6,454 nucleotides of DNA from Thermotogae bacterium (lineage in GTDB: Bacteria > Thermotogota > Thermotogae > B3-G13). The translations under genes were made by a program, and so were the position numbers. This document shows positions 1 through 6,187 of the stretch, piece by piece. The stretch lies in the NCBI GenBank assembly GCA_015486095.1, contig WFSK01000144.1:1-6454 (forward strand), read 5' to 3'. Within the stretch, counting starts at the first letter, position 1; each line of letters begins with the position of its first letter. The notes under the pieces are model-generated. The model worked only from the letters and a program-made list of their open reading frames with translations. It searched no databases and was not told where the DNA came from.

Positions 1-283
1 GCATTCAAGGAAGAATGCTCGATGCTGACCAATATGCTACCGACGAAAGCGAGCAACATGTTCGTTCACATCAACGATGCACATCAAGATATGTCCCCTA
101 CCGAACACTCGATGCGGTCCGATGCAAAACCAACCGAATCAAGCATAGGATACGCTTCCATCTGCCTCGAAACAATAATACGCTTTGCCTCAATCACTCC
201 ATCAACCTTTTTATTACACGGCCATAAATCCAAAGATATGCGTGTACTCTGTAAGCGGTGTTACACAGCCTTCGTCCCCATCT
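1..283. other. Left-edge region without an identifiable gene
   Basis: No gene can be assigned here. The plus-strand frame beginning at position 1 stays open to the TAA at 310-312, but its product is unusually rich in Met, His and Cys, has no recognisable domain, and its stop falls inside the -10 box of the tRNA promoter, so it is unlikely to be genuine. On the minus strand a 58-codon open stretch (260-84) contains AKRIIVSRQMEAYPMLDSVG, which reads more like ordinary protein but has no convincing start codon or ribosome site and ends in TGA. A second minus-strand frame opens with ATG at 60-58 and runs off the left edge. The region could be a decayed gene or plain intergenic sequence. Positions 1-18 form a perfect 6-base inverted repeat (GCATTC, 6-base loop, GAATGC). 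Confidence 0.4.
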
Positions 284-313
284 GTGTCAAAGAGATTCAA
301 GATATGATATAAT
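284..313 (+). promoter_or_regulatory. Sigma-70 type promoter for tRNA-Ser
   Basis: The -10 box is a perfect TATAAT at 308-313. A -35 box GTGTCA at 284-289 matches TTGACA at 4 of 6 positions with an 18-base spacer. The expected transcription start at about 320 is immediately before the first base of the mature tRNA (321), so the primary transcript would need little or no 5' trimming. The same promoter probably also serves rpmE, and perhaps fliD, because no terminator is visible after the tRNA. Confidence 0.75.
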
Positions 314-320
314 GATTTGT

Positions 321-407
321 GGAGGCGTGCCTGAACGGTTAAAGGGCCGGTCTCGAAAATCGGTGTACGCATCAAGCGACGTCTGGGTTCGAGTCCCAGC
401 GCCTCCG
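321..407 (+). tRNA. tRNA-Ser(CGA)
   Basis: This is a class II tRNA of 87 bases that decodes UCG. The acceptor stem GGAGGCG (321-327) pairs perfectly with CGCCTCC (400-406), with G407 as discriminator base. The anticodon stem is 347-351 with 359-363, enclosing the loop CTCGAAA, so the anticodon is CGA at 354-356. A long variable arm (about 364-382) is typical of tRNA-Ser. The T stem CTGGG/CCCAG (383-387, 395-399) encloses the loop TTCGAGT, whose first base (388) is U54, the position methylated by TrmFO, which is encoded further along this window. The CCA end is not encoded (CTC follows the discriminator), so it must be added by tRNA nucleotidyltransferase. Confidence 0.97.
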
Positions 408-435
408 CTCATTAAGAAAAAAGAGGTGAAAAGGT

Positions 436-651
436 TTGAAAAAAGGTATACATCCCAAGATGTACGATGCTACGGTAACCTGTGCCTGTGGGGCACAATA
501 TAAGGTGAAATCCACGAAGAAAGAGATGCGAGTAGAGGTTTGCGCACAATGTCATCCATTTTACACGGGTGTTACATCTAAGTTGGTGGATACAACTGGC
601 AGGGTGGAAAAATTCAACAGGAAATACAAGAGAAAGAAATCGAAGAGATGA
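436..651 (+). CDS. rpmE: 50S ribosomal protein L31, zinc-binding form
   Basis: Ribosomal protein L31 is a component of the large subunit that helps bridge it to the small subunit. The 71-residue product has the normal family length and the characteristic opening MKKGIHPKMYDA. Four cysteines, C16-A-C18 and C36-A-Q-C39, make it the C+ (zinc-ribbon) form rather than the cysteine-free form used under zinc shortage. The C terminus is very basic (KYKRKKSKR), as expected for rRNA contact. Translation starts at a TTG at 436, chosen because the conserved N terminus begins there and the ribosome site GAGGTGA at 423-429 is correctly spaced. The gene begins 28 bases after tRNA-Ser with no terminator between, so co-transcription with the tRNA is likely. 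Confidence 0.96.
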   Translation: MKKGIHPKMYDATVTCACGAQYKVKSTKKEMRVEVCAQCHPFYTGVTSKLVDTTGRVEKFNRKYKRKKSKR

Positions 652-685
652 TCTGTCAGTTCTGAGTTAACACTTTTCGTTTAAC

Positions 686-697
686 GGGGTGATCCCC
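686..697 (+). promoter_or_regulatory. fliD ribosome binding site inside a hairpin
   Basis: GGGG (686-689), TGAT (690-693) and CCCC (694-697) form a perfect 4-pair GC hairpin with a tetraloop. The Shine-Dalgarno sequence GGGGTGAT (686-693) is its 5' arm plus loop. It ends 7 bases before the ATG at 701, which is the reason for choosing that start. Folding would hide part of the ribosome site; whether such a short hairpin matters at the growth temperature is unknown. Confidence 0.55.
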
Positions 698-700
698 TTT

Positions 701-2089
701 ATGAATATCGAAGGTGATGTGGGAGTTACGAGCATGAGCAGTAGATCTGTGAGCATGATCTACTCTTATGATTGGAATCTACTTTCATCTTTTGCTTCTC
801 AAGCGATAAAGGCCTCGTTGAGCGCATGGGATACGATAAAGGGGAGGGTCACAGACGTTAACGATGCCATATCGTCATTTGTATCTGAGATGGGTTTTTC
901 TCCCATAGTCAGTTATGGTGATGGTACGGGAAAGATAGACATCCGGATCACTTCACCTACCGATCTGGAAGAGCAGAGCCACACGATAACAGTTCAGCAG
1001 CTGGCAAAACCGTTCAAATTCGAGAGTAAGAGCATATATCAATTAGGGGTTACATCTTCCTCAGATGCCCTCGGTATCAGTGGGAGTTTTTCTATAAACG
1101 GTTATGAATTCACGATCGCTTCTTCGGATTCTATGCTGGATATATTGGAAAAGTTATCCCAGGATGCAAATGGGAATGATCTCTCCGATGTGACCTCCCT
1201 AGATGTTTCTCTTTCCAACGGTAGATTGATCTTCGAGAGCACACAACCGGGTTCGAACGTCTCTCTATCCGATCCTCAATTCGTCCTATACAGACTCGGT
1301 ATCGTCGATGAGAAGAACGATATAGCTCATATCATCCAGAGCCCCACCACATCTGTCATTTACGTCGATGGAAAGCGAATAGAACGTAAGACGAACGAGA
1401 TCAAGGATGCCATAAGAGGTGTTACCATTCGCCTCAAGAATATAACATCCACACCGATAACTGTGGATATAAAAAAGCCTACGAGTACTCTAACGGATAA
1501 GATAGAGACCTTCGTGACGAAATTCAACTCTTTGATGAGGACTATCGATTCATCCCTTAGGAACTTTACCCAGATGCAGGCGCTGCATGCCGTGAACCTG
1601 AAATATGATCTGTTGGAAGACATATTCAACCCGATAGACAACTACACTGTGCAGAAGGTTGGCATTACCCTCAAGGATATGAAGGAAGATATAAAAAAGG
1701 GAAGCCCCACCGTCAAAGGTGATGATTTCGACCTCTCCGTGAATCAGATCGTTCATTCCGCGAAGACATCGAAGGTATATAGTTCTTTAGAGGAGATCGG
1801 TATAACGGAAGGTGAAGACGGCTATCTCGCGTTCGATAAAACGAAATTCGAGGATGTCTATCAAAACTATCCTCAGACCGTTGCCAAGATCTTCGATAAA
1901 GATAAAGGATTCGCTGTCCGTTTGCATTCGACTCTTGAAGATGTGATAGAAGAGAAGATAGGTATGATAGACCTTCTAAAGGCAGCTATCTTGAGCAAGT
2001 TGACCGATATCCAGAAATATTCGTTGTACACCAAATATTCATATCTCGATACGTACAAGAGGTATCTTACCGAACAACTCATCTCTTGA
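701..2089 (+). CDS. fliD: Flagellar hook-associated protein 2 (filament cap FliD)
   Basis: FliD is exported through the flagellar type III apparatus and forms the cap at the filament tip, under which flagellin subunits fold and insert. From the ATG at 701 the product has 462 residues, a usual FliD length. The N-terminal FliD domain covers about residues 30-105: a helical stretch with SAWDTIKGRV (about 41-50) is followed by the family signature TITVQQLAK at 95-103. The C-terminal FliD domain starts near residue 361 (SLEEIGITEGEDGYLAFD), then a helix that reads like the family's usual DP.AVA.lF region, and GFAVRL near 402. No signal peptide is present, as expected for type III export. Divergent points: the usual SGLD-type opening motif is absent, and the last 50 residues are Tyr- and Lys-rich rather than a clear coiled coil. 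An upstream in-frame GTG at 689 lies inside the ribosome site and was not used. The 3' end overlaps convergent trmFO by 11 bases. Confidence 0.9.
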   Translation: MNIEGDVGVTSMSSRSVSMIYSYDWNLLSSFASQAIKASLSAWDTIKGRVTDVNDAISSFVSEMGFSPIVSYGDGTGKIDIRITSPTDLEEQSHTITVQQLAKPFKFESKSIYQLGVTSSSDALGISGSFSINGYEFTIASSDSMLDILEKLSQDANGNDLSDVTSLDVSLSNGRLIFESTQPGSNVSLSDPQFVLYRLGIVDEKNDIAHIIQSPTTSVIYVDGKRIERKTNEIKDAIRGVTIRLKNITSTPITVDIKKPTSTLTDKIETFVTKFNSLMRTIDSSLRNFTQMQALHAVNLKYDLLEDIFNPIDNYTVQKVGITLKDMKEDIKKGSPTVKGDDFDLSVNQIVHSAKTSKVYSSLEEIGITEGEDGYLAFDKTKFEDVYQNYPQTVAKIFDKDKGFAVRLHSTLEDVIEEKIGMIDLLKAAILSKLTDIQKYSLYTKYSYLDTYKRYLTEQLIS

Positions 2090-3395
2090 GATATTCTTCT
2101 TTCCATTTTCTCATGTGCTCTATGGCCCTCGTCGCCAGAAGATGCCTTCTCTTCCATTTGTTCTTCACCGATACGGGGGGTAAGATTCCGAAGTTCGCAT
2201 ACATGGGTTGAAACGATACGTTCGGGGTGGTGATGTATCGAACCAATGAGCCCATCATAGTTTCATCGGGGAGGGGGTACGGTTCTTTACCTTCCAACAC
2301 GTTGATCAAATTCAGAGCAACGTACAATCCCGTGGCGGCAGATTCCACATATCCCTCCACCCCTGTTATCTGCCCTGCAAACCATACGTTCGGAGCAGCA
2401 CGCGATCTCAAGAATCTATCCAGACATCGTGGCGAGTTTATAAACGTATTCCTGTGCATCACGCCGTACCTTGCGAAGGAGGCTGACTCCAGACCTGGAA
2501 TGAGTCTAAAGACACGCCTCTGTTCTCCCCATTTCAATCTCGTCTGGAATCCGACCATGTTGTACATCGTCTTCGCCTTATTCTCGGCCCTCAACTGAAC
2601 TGCTGCGTAAGGCATCTTACCGGTATGTGGGTCTATCAAACCCGTGGGGCGTAAGGGTCCAAATCTCATCGCATCTTTACCAGTTTTCGCTATCTCCTCT
2701 ATCGGTTTACACCTCTCGAAGAGTAGATCGGTTTCAAACGCCTTTATAGGCACACACTCGGCATTTATCAGTTCTTCCCAGAAGTGGGTGTACTCTTCTT
2801 CGTTCATAAGACAATTCAAATAATCCCCTTCGCCTTCTTGATATCTGTTGCCCTTCATGACCTTACCCATATCTATACTCTCGGCATAGATTATGGGAGA
2901 AACGGCGTCGAAGAAATACAGGTGTTCAGCCCCCGTGAGTTTCTTTATCGTCTCCGAAAGGGAAGCACTCGTAAGTGGTCCAGTAGCTATAACCCATATC
3001 CCATCGTCCACAGTGGTAACCTCTTTGCGTATCAATTGGATGTGTTTGTTATTCTCGAGTATCTCCGTTATCTTCCTCGCAAATCTCTCTCTATCCACGG
3101 CAAGTGCAGTACCCGCGGGTACACGTGTCTCATCTGCCACCTTCAATATCAAAGAGTCTAATATCCGCATCTCCTCCTTTAGCACACCGGAGGCATTATC
3201 GATAGATGTGGATTTTAAGGAATTACTGCATACCAGCTCGGCCAGATACCCCGTCTTATGTACATCGGTCTGCACGTTGGGGCGCATCTCGTACAATTGA
3301 ACATCTATTCCACGTCTGGCAAGTTGATATGCGCATTCACTTCCCGCAAGGCCTCCCCCTGCGATGTGAACGGTCGGCAATTCAGAAAGATACAT
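2079..3395 (-). CDS. trmFO: Methylenetetrahydrofolate-tRNA-(uracil-5-)-methyltransferase TrmFO
   Basis: TrmFO makes 5-methyluridine at position 54 in the T loop of tRNAs, taking the carbon from 5,10-methylenetetrahydrofolate and the reducing power from FADH2. The 438-residue product matches the family in length. An N-terminal Rossmann FAD site reads GGGLAGSE (13-20), followed by the acidic strand end LYEMRP (34-39). The conserved ELVCSNSLKS block is at 53-62 with Cys56, and LLFERCKPIE at 224-232 supplies Cys229; these correspond to the two cysteines known to act in catalysis in this family. DAVSPIIYAESIDM (163-176) and the C-terminal AGQITGVEGY block are also typical. The ATG at 3395 is preceded by a weak GAGG about 10 bases upstream, and no promoter is obvious. 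Its start overlaps the last codons of the adjacent pseudogene, and its 3' end overlaps fliD. Confidence 0.96.
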   Translation of the reverse strand: MYLSELPTVHIAGGGLAGSECAYQLARRGIDVQLYEMRPNVQTDVHKTGYLAELVCSNSLKSTSIDNASGVLKEEMRILDSLILKVADETRVPAGTALAVDRERFARKITEILENNKHIQLIRKEVTTVDDGIWVIATGPLTSASLSETIKKLTGAEHLYFFDAVSPIIYAESIDMGKVMKGNRYQEGEGDYLNCLMNEEEYTHFWEELINAECVPIKAFETDLLFERCKPIEEIAKTGKDAMRFGPLRPTGLIDPHTGKMPYAAVQLRAENKAKTMYNMVGFQTRLKWGEQRRVFRLIPGLESASFARYGVMHRNTFINSPRCLDRFLRSRAAPNVWFAGQITGVEGYVESAATGLYVALNLINVLEGKEPYPLPDETMMGSLVRYITTPNVSFQPMYANFGILPPVSVKNKWKRRHLLATRAIEHMRKWKEEYLKR

Positions 3396-3909
3396 TTATC
3401 TTCGGCCTCGAAAAATGCAAAGCAATCTCCACGGCTTTTCCTTTTAATGAACCCCTTGTCGTGCATAATCCCAATGTAGTGCGTATCTGGCACCGTTGAA
3501 CTGTGCCTTACTCACAGCCTCTATATCGAGCTGGGCTTCTATCTCCAGTATAGTGATCATTTCAGGCATTGGTACCAGAATAATCTTACTAAATGGTGTT
3601 ATCATCTCACTTCTGAGAATTACATCGAAATTCTTTAGGAGCACTGCTGTTCCATATTTTTTACGAATGTTTCATATTTTTTATATTTGCATCCAAGAAA
3701 GAAGATATCATTCTTCCTCACCATTGTTTAACCTTATACCAAACCAGTCCCAGGGATGTGCCGAAAAATTATCCCTCTTAATGATCATACCATATCTCAC
3801 CCTTGACTCTATATTCATCATAATTTAACTTTACACTGCCAACAGTTTTGATCTTCGTCAAAGAATAATAATAACTTTTTCCCGTTGATGTAGAAAAATT
3901 TTCCTCACA
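3382..3909 (-). pseudogene. Decayed CrtC/AttH-type lipocalin-like hydratase gene
   Basis: No intact frame exists here, but successive minus-strand frames carry ordered pieces resembling the lipocalin-like CrtC/AttH domain (the family of hydroxyneurosporene synthase/carotenoid 1,2-hydratase and many uncharacterised secreted proteins). The pieces are: 3909-3781, with KSYYYSLTKIKTVGSV and VKGEIWYDH ending at a TAA; 3776-3708, with PWDWFGIRLNNGEE; 3644-3444, with NFDVI, ITPFSK and AQFNGARY; and 3492-3382, with GSLKGKAVEI. They recall the family order YYSxT...G, VxGxxWxDH, GWdWFxxqLddGxEL, WxSP...YP and a closing G.gyvE strand. Only about 170 codons remain of a family near 350 residues long; the N-terminal half is missing, and the alcohol dehydrogenase gene lies where it should be. 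At least three frame changes and several stops rule out function. The family assignment is from memory of its motifs, with no alignment done. Confidence 0.62.
3651..3690. repeat. Two imperfect 20-base tandem copies
   Basis: Positions 3651-3670 and 3671-3690 are similar at about 14 of 20 positions and share the exact 11-mer CATATTTTTTA at 3653-3663 and 3673-3683, exactly 20 bases apart. The repeat lies in the least recognisable part of the pseudogene, between the PWDWFGIRL piece and the NFDVI piece. Because 20 is not a multiple of 3, a duplication of this size would by itself shift the reading frame. Confidence 0.5.
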
Positions 3910-3964
3910 TCATTACTCACCTCTTTTTTCACCACGATACATTCGATATCGCTTTCCTTATCGT

Positions 3965-5125
3965 TCAGACGCACAGCTTCAATATCTCTCTCACATCCTC
4001 TTTCTCCAATCTTTTGAGTGACCCAAAGGGAGTTCTCATGGCAGCGTTATCCACGATCTTATCGATCTCGGTGGATGAGATACCGACATCTTCAAGACTC
4101 GTCGGTAGCCCCACACTCTTAAACCAATTCTTCAATCGTTCGATCCCTTCGAGGGCTGCCCTTTCCTCATCCGATTCCTCCACGCCGAAGACCTTCTCTG
4201 CGAACCTGGCAAACTTACCTATATCCTCTTTATAAACGTACTTCATCCAGGCAGGAGTTACGATGGCAAGTCCCGATCCATGGGCGATATCGTAGAGGGC
4301 ACTGATAGAATGCTCTATGGCATGACAGGACCAATCACCACCACTCCTGCCCGTACGCGTGACTCCATTCAATGCGAGAGTTGCACTCCAGGCGAGGTTC
4401 GCACGCGCATCGTAGTCATCTGGCTTATTCATCAGGATATCTGTACTTCTGATTATGGCCCTGATTATACCCTCCGAGATCTCATCCTCTATCCAGACGT
4501 CTGGCGTTCCATCGAAGTACAACTCCATCACATGCGAGATCGCATCGGCCGCTCCATTCGCGGTTTGAATCCTGGGGAGAGAGAACTGTACACTCGGATC
4601 GATGATGGAAACCCTGGGATAACTCGTGGGAGCCACGAAGGCATATTTCTGTTTGGTTTCCTCGTTGGTTATGACAGCCCCCATATTCATCTCGGAGCCC
4701 GTTGCCGACAACGTCAGGACCACGTATATCGGTAGTGATCTCTTAACTTCATATCTTCCCACAAAGGCATCCCAGATATCTCCATCGTAATAAAAGCCCG
4801 CCGCTATGGTCTTGGAAGTGTCTATGGTACTCCCTCCACCGACGGCGACTATCCCATCTACCTTTTCCTTCTTCGCGAGTTCAACACCCTCGTGCACCTT
4901 ACTCAGAACCGGGTTCGGTTTCACACCGGGGAGTTCCACGAATTCGATGCCGGCGGTGCGCAAAGAATCGACAACCTGATCGTAAACACCGTTTTTCTTT
5001 ATGCTTCCCCTGCCGTATACGAGAAGTACCTTTCGTGAGGTCCGCCTTACTTCACTTCCCAATTCGGATATCCTACCCTTGCCAAATATGATCTTCGTAG
5101 GATTGTGGAAGACAAAATCTTTCAT
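3965..5125 (-). CDS. Iron-containing alcohol dehydrogenase, BdhA/YqhD type
   Basis: This is a cytoplasmic group III alcohol dehydrogenase that interconverts an alcohol and an aldehyde or ketone with NAD(P)H. In fermenters such enzymes usually reduce aldehydes to dispose of electrons; the real substrate cannot be read from the sequence. The 386 residues are the usual length. The dinucleotide-binding motif GGGSTID is at 96-102, and LSATGSEMN at 139-147 is the following conserved block. The metal ligands expected for the group are all present: Asp194, His198, His268 and His282, the last in AHGSGLA. The opening FVFHNPTKIIFGKG is typical of the butanol dehydrogenase subgroup. The start is fixed by the ribosome site AAGGGGTGAT (5140-5131), 5 bases before ATG. 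It follows the AEC permease gene by 42 bases with no terminator, so the two probably form an operon. Confidence 0.95.
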   Translation of the reverse strand: MKDFVFHNPTKIIFGKGRISELGSEVRRTSRKVLLVYGRGSIKKNGVYDQVVDSLRTAGIEFVELPGVKPNPVLSKVHEGVELAKKEKVDGIVAVGGGSTIDTSKTIAAGFYYDGDIWDAFVGRYEVKRSLPIYVVLTLSATGSEMNMGAVITNEETKQKYAFVAPTSYPRVSIIDPSVQFSLPRIQTANGAADAISHVMELYFDGTPDVWIEDEISEGIIRAIIRSTDILMNKPDDYDARANLAWSATLALNGVTRTGRSGGDWSCHAIEHSISALYDIAHGSGLAIVTPAWMKYVYKEDIGKFARFAEKVFGVEESDEERAALEGIERLKNWFKSVGLPTSLEDVGISSTEIDKIVDNAAMRTPFGSLKRLEKEDVREILKLCV

Positions 5126-5130
5126 CTTAA

Positions 5131-5140
5131 ATCACCCCTT
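5131..5140 (-). promoter_or_regulatory. Strong ribosome binding site of the alcohol dehydrogenase gene
   Basis: On the minus strand this reads AAGGGGTGAT, 5 bases before the ATG at 5125. It matches the GGTGAT-type site seen before fliD and decides the start of the dehydrogenase. It lies in the 42-base gap after the permease stop, so the second gene can be translated independently of the first. Confidence 0.8.
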
Positions 5141-5167
5141 TTTATCATTTGGATTCAGCTATGATCC

Positions 5168-6082
5168 TCATAAGAGTCCGATCACAAACAGTATAGCAGA
5201 GCTGACCATTACCGTCAACGTGACCATACCGCCAGCGATTTCCGGATCCAGCTCTCGTTCCGATGAATACAGTATGGAGAGGATGGGTGTGGGCATAAGG
5301 GTACTCAAAAGGATCACCCTCGCCAGAATGGTGTTGAGTGAAAATACCCTTGTACACAGAACGTACAGGAAAATACCCAGAAGGAATCCCGTCGAATATC
5401 TCACTCCCACACCTGCCAGGAGATAGCGAATCTCTTTAGAAACCCTTCCGAAGTTCAGGTACACCCCTATGATCAGCATGGAAAGAAAACTGTTGGCATC
5501 TCCGATGGTTTTGAACAACTGCCTGACGAGTACCGGAACCTTCGCCCCCGCCAAGTTCATGATCAGAGCGATACAGAAGGCTATCAGTGGTGGAAACGTC
5601 AAGAGCTTCTTAACGACTAATCTTCCGCTGAACTCTTCGGAGGAGTAACCTATGGCTATGGAGTATCCAATGGTATATATGATCAACACGTTCCCGAGAT
5701 CGAACATGGCCATGTAAGCCAGGCCCACCTTTCCCCAGAGTGCCCTTGCGAACGGATAAGCGAAGATCGCTAAGTTGAATCCCATAAACGTCAACACCAA
5801 AGAGCCCTTTGTGGAATTCTCAACGTTGAGATGATGAAAGATAAGCCATCCAACGAGCAAGATTACAAATGCAGAAGACATTCCAAACAATATCAGTGAA
5901 AAGTACCCGATCTCGAGCCTCACACTCGTGAAAGTGTCCATTATGACGAAGGGTATCGTTATGTTTATCACAATGGATGAAAGGGTCTTTCCATCTCTTT
6001 CCTTTAAAAATCCGATCTTTCTGGAAATGAACCCGATCCCCATAACGAAAAAATAGATCATCACTCTATACGTTACGCTCAT
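5168..6082 (-). CDS. AEC family (auxin efflux carrier-like) permease
   Basis: This is an integral inner-membrane transporter of the AEC family (Pfam Mem_trans type). Bacterial members with known roles move small organic anions such as malate or malonate; the substrate here is unknown. The 304-residue product is the normal family length and shows about ten hydrophobic segments in two groups of five: roughly 5-20, 34-52, 60-83, 93-113, 120-145, then 158-178, 190-212, 220-245, 250-272 and 282-304. The conserved NITIPF turn is at 40-45, and the MPTPILSILYSSE stretch near 263-275 corresponds to the conserved Pro-containing motif of the last repeat. The ATG at 6082 has a good ribosome site (TAAGGAGT, 6095-6088). 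It is the first gene of a likely two-gene operon with the downstream alcohol dehydrogenase, which suggests the transported compound and the enzyme's substrate or product are related; that link is inference. Confidence 0.92.
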   Translation of the reverse strand: MSVTYRVMIYFFVMGIGFISRKIGFLKERDGKTLSSIVINITIPFVIMDTFTSVRLEIGYFSLILFGMSSAFVILLVGWLIFHHLNVENSTKGSLVLTFMGFNLAIFAYPFARALWGKVGLAYMAMFDLGNVLIIYTIGYSIAIGYSSEEFSGRLVVKKLLTFPPLIAFCIALIMNLAGAKVPVLVRQLFKTIGDANSFLSMLIIGVYLNFGRVSKEIRYLLAGVGVRYSTGFLLGIFLYVLCTRVFSLNTILARVILLSTLMPTPILSILYSSERELDPEIAGGMVTLTVMVSSAILFVIGLL

Positions 6083-6085
6083 CCT

Positions 6086-6151
6086 TTACTCCTTAAAGGC
6101 ATCCACAGATCCCCTCATGGCCAGCCACAAAACCATCGATATGTCTTTCAT
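6086..6151 (-). CDS. Possible 21-codon leader peptide upstream of the permease
   Basis: In the predicted leader of the permease mRNA, an ATG at 6151 opens a 21-codon frame (MKDISMVLWLAMRGSVDAFK plus Glu) ending in TAA at 6088-6086. Only AGG separates this stop from the permease ATG, and the stop overlaps the permease ribosome site, an arrangement suited to translational coupling. Against it: the ATG has no clear Shine-Dalgarno sequence, and a frame this short can occur by chance. The peptide has a hydrophobic middle but matches nothing I recognise. It could also be a fragment of a former upstream gene. Confidence 0.25.
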   Translation of the reverse strand: MKDISMVLWLAMRGSVDAFKE

Positions 6152-6162
6152 AGAACGAACGG

Positions 6163-6179
6163 GGTTGAATTACTCAACC
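6163..6179. promoter_or_regulatory. Operator-like perfect inverted repeat at the permease start site
   Basis: GGTTGA (6163-6168) and TCAACC (6174-6179) are perfect inverted copies around a 5-base spacer. The repeat lies immediately downstream of the predicted transcription start (about 6181, minus strand), where a repressor would block the promoter. In RNA it would form a 6-pair hairpin at the very 5' end of the transcript, which could instead protect the mRNA from decay. No regulator gene is present in this window. Confidence 0.4.
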
Positions 6180-6187
6180 GAGTTTCT

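Noticed and set aside
1..9. GCATTCAAG at both window ends (1-9 and 6402-6410) as a direct repeat flanking a mobile element
   Set aside because: Nine bases is within chance expectation, the right copy is codons of the nuclease-like gene, and no other element ends are present.
22..312. 96-codon plus-strand frame as a real gene
   Set aside because: Its Met/His/Cys-rich composition is atypical, no ribosome site precedes it, and its stop lies within the TATAAT of the tRNA promoter.
689..700. GTG at 689 as the fliD start
   Set aside because: This GTG is part of the Shine-Dalgarno sequence GGGGTGAT and has no ribosome site of its own; ATG at 701 is spaced correctly.
3305..3493. 62-codon minus-strand frame overlapping the trmFO start
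   Set aside because: It overlaps the conserved N terminus of trmFO in another frame, starts at a GTG without a ribosome site, and its first part covers the same DNA as pseudogene pieces.
3444..3644. 66-codon minus-strand frame as an independent small gene
   Set aside because: It opens with GTG, has no good ribosome site, and its content fits as one piece of the frameshifted CrtC/AttH-like gene.
3496..3828. 110-codon hydrophobic plus-strand frame
   Set aside because: It is the complement of the pseudogene; its Ile/Ser-rich composition follows from reading the opposite strand, and it has no ribosome site or family resemblance.
3887..3911. Near-palindrome GATGTAGAAAA...CACATC as a terminator for the dehydrogenase operon
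   Set aside because: Its pairing is AT-rich with G-U pairs and a mismatch, it has no following T-run on the minus strand, and it lies more than 50 bases after the stop inside the pseudogene.
4280..4735. 151-codon plus-strand frame
   Set aside because: It lies wholly inside the alcohol dehydrogenase gene, whose family motifs and metal ligands are on the other strand.
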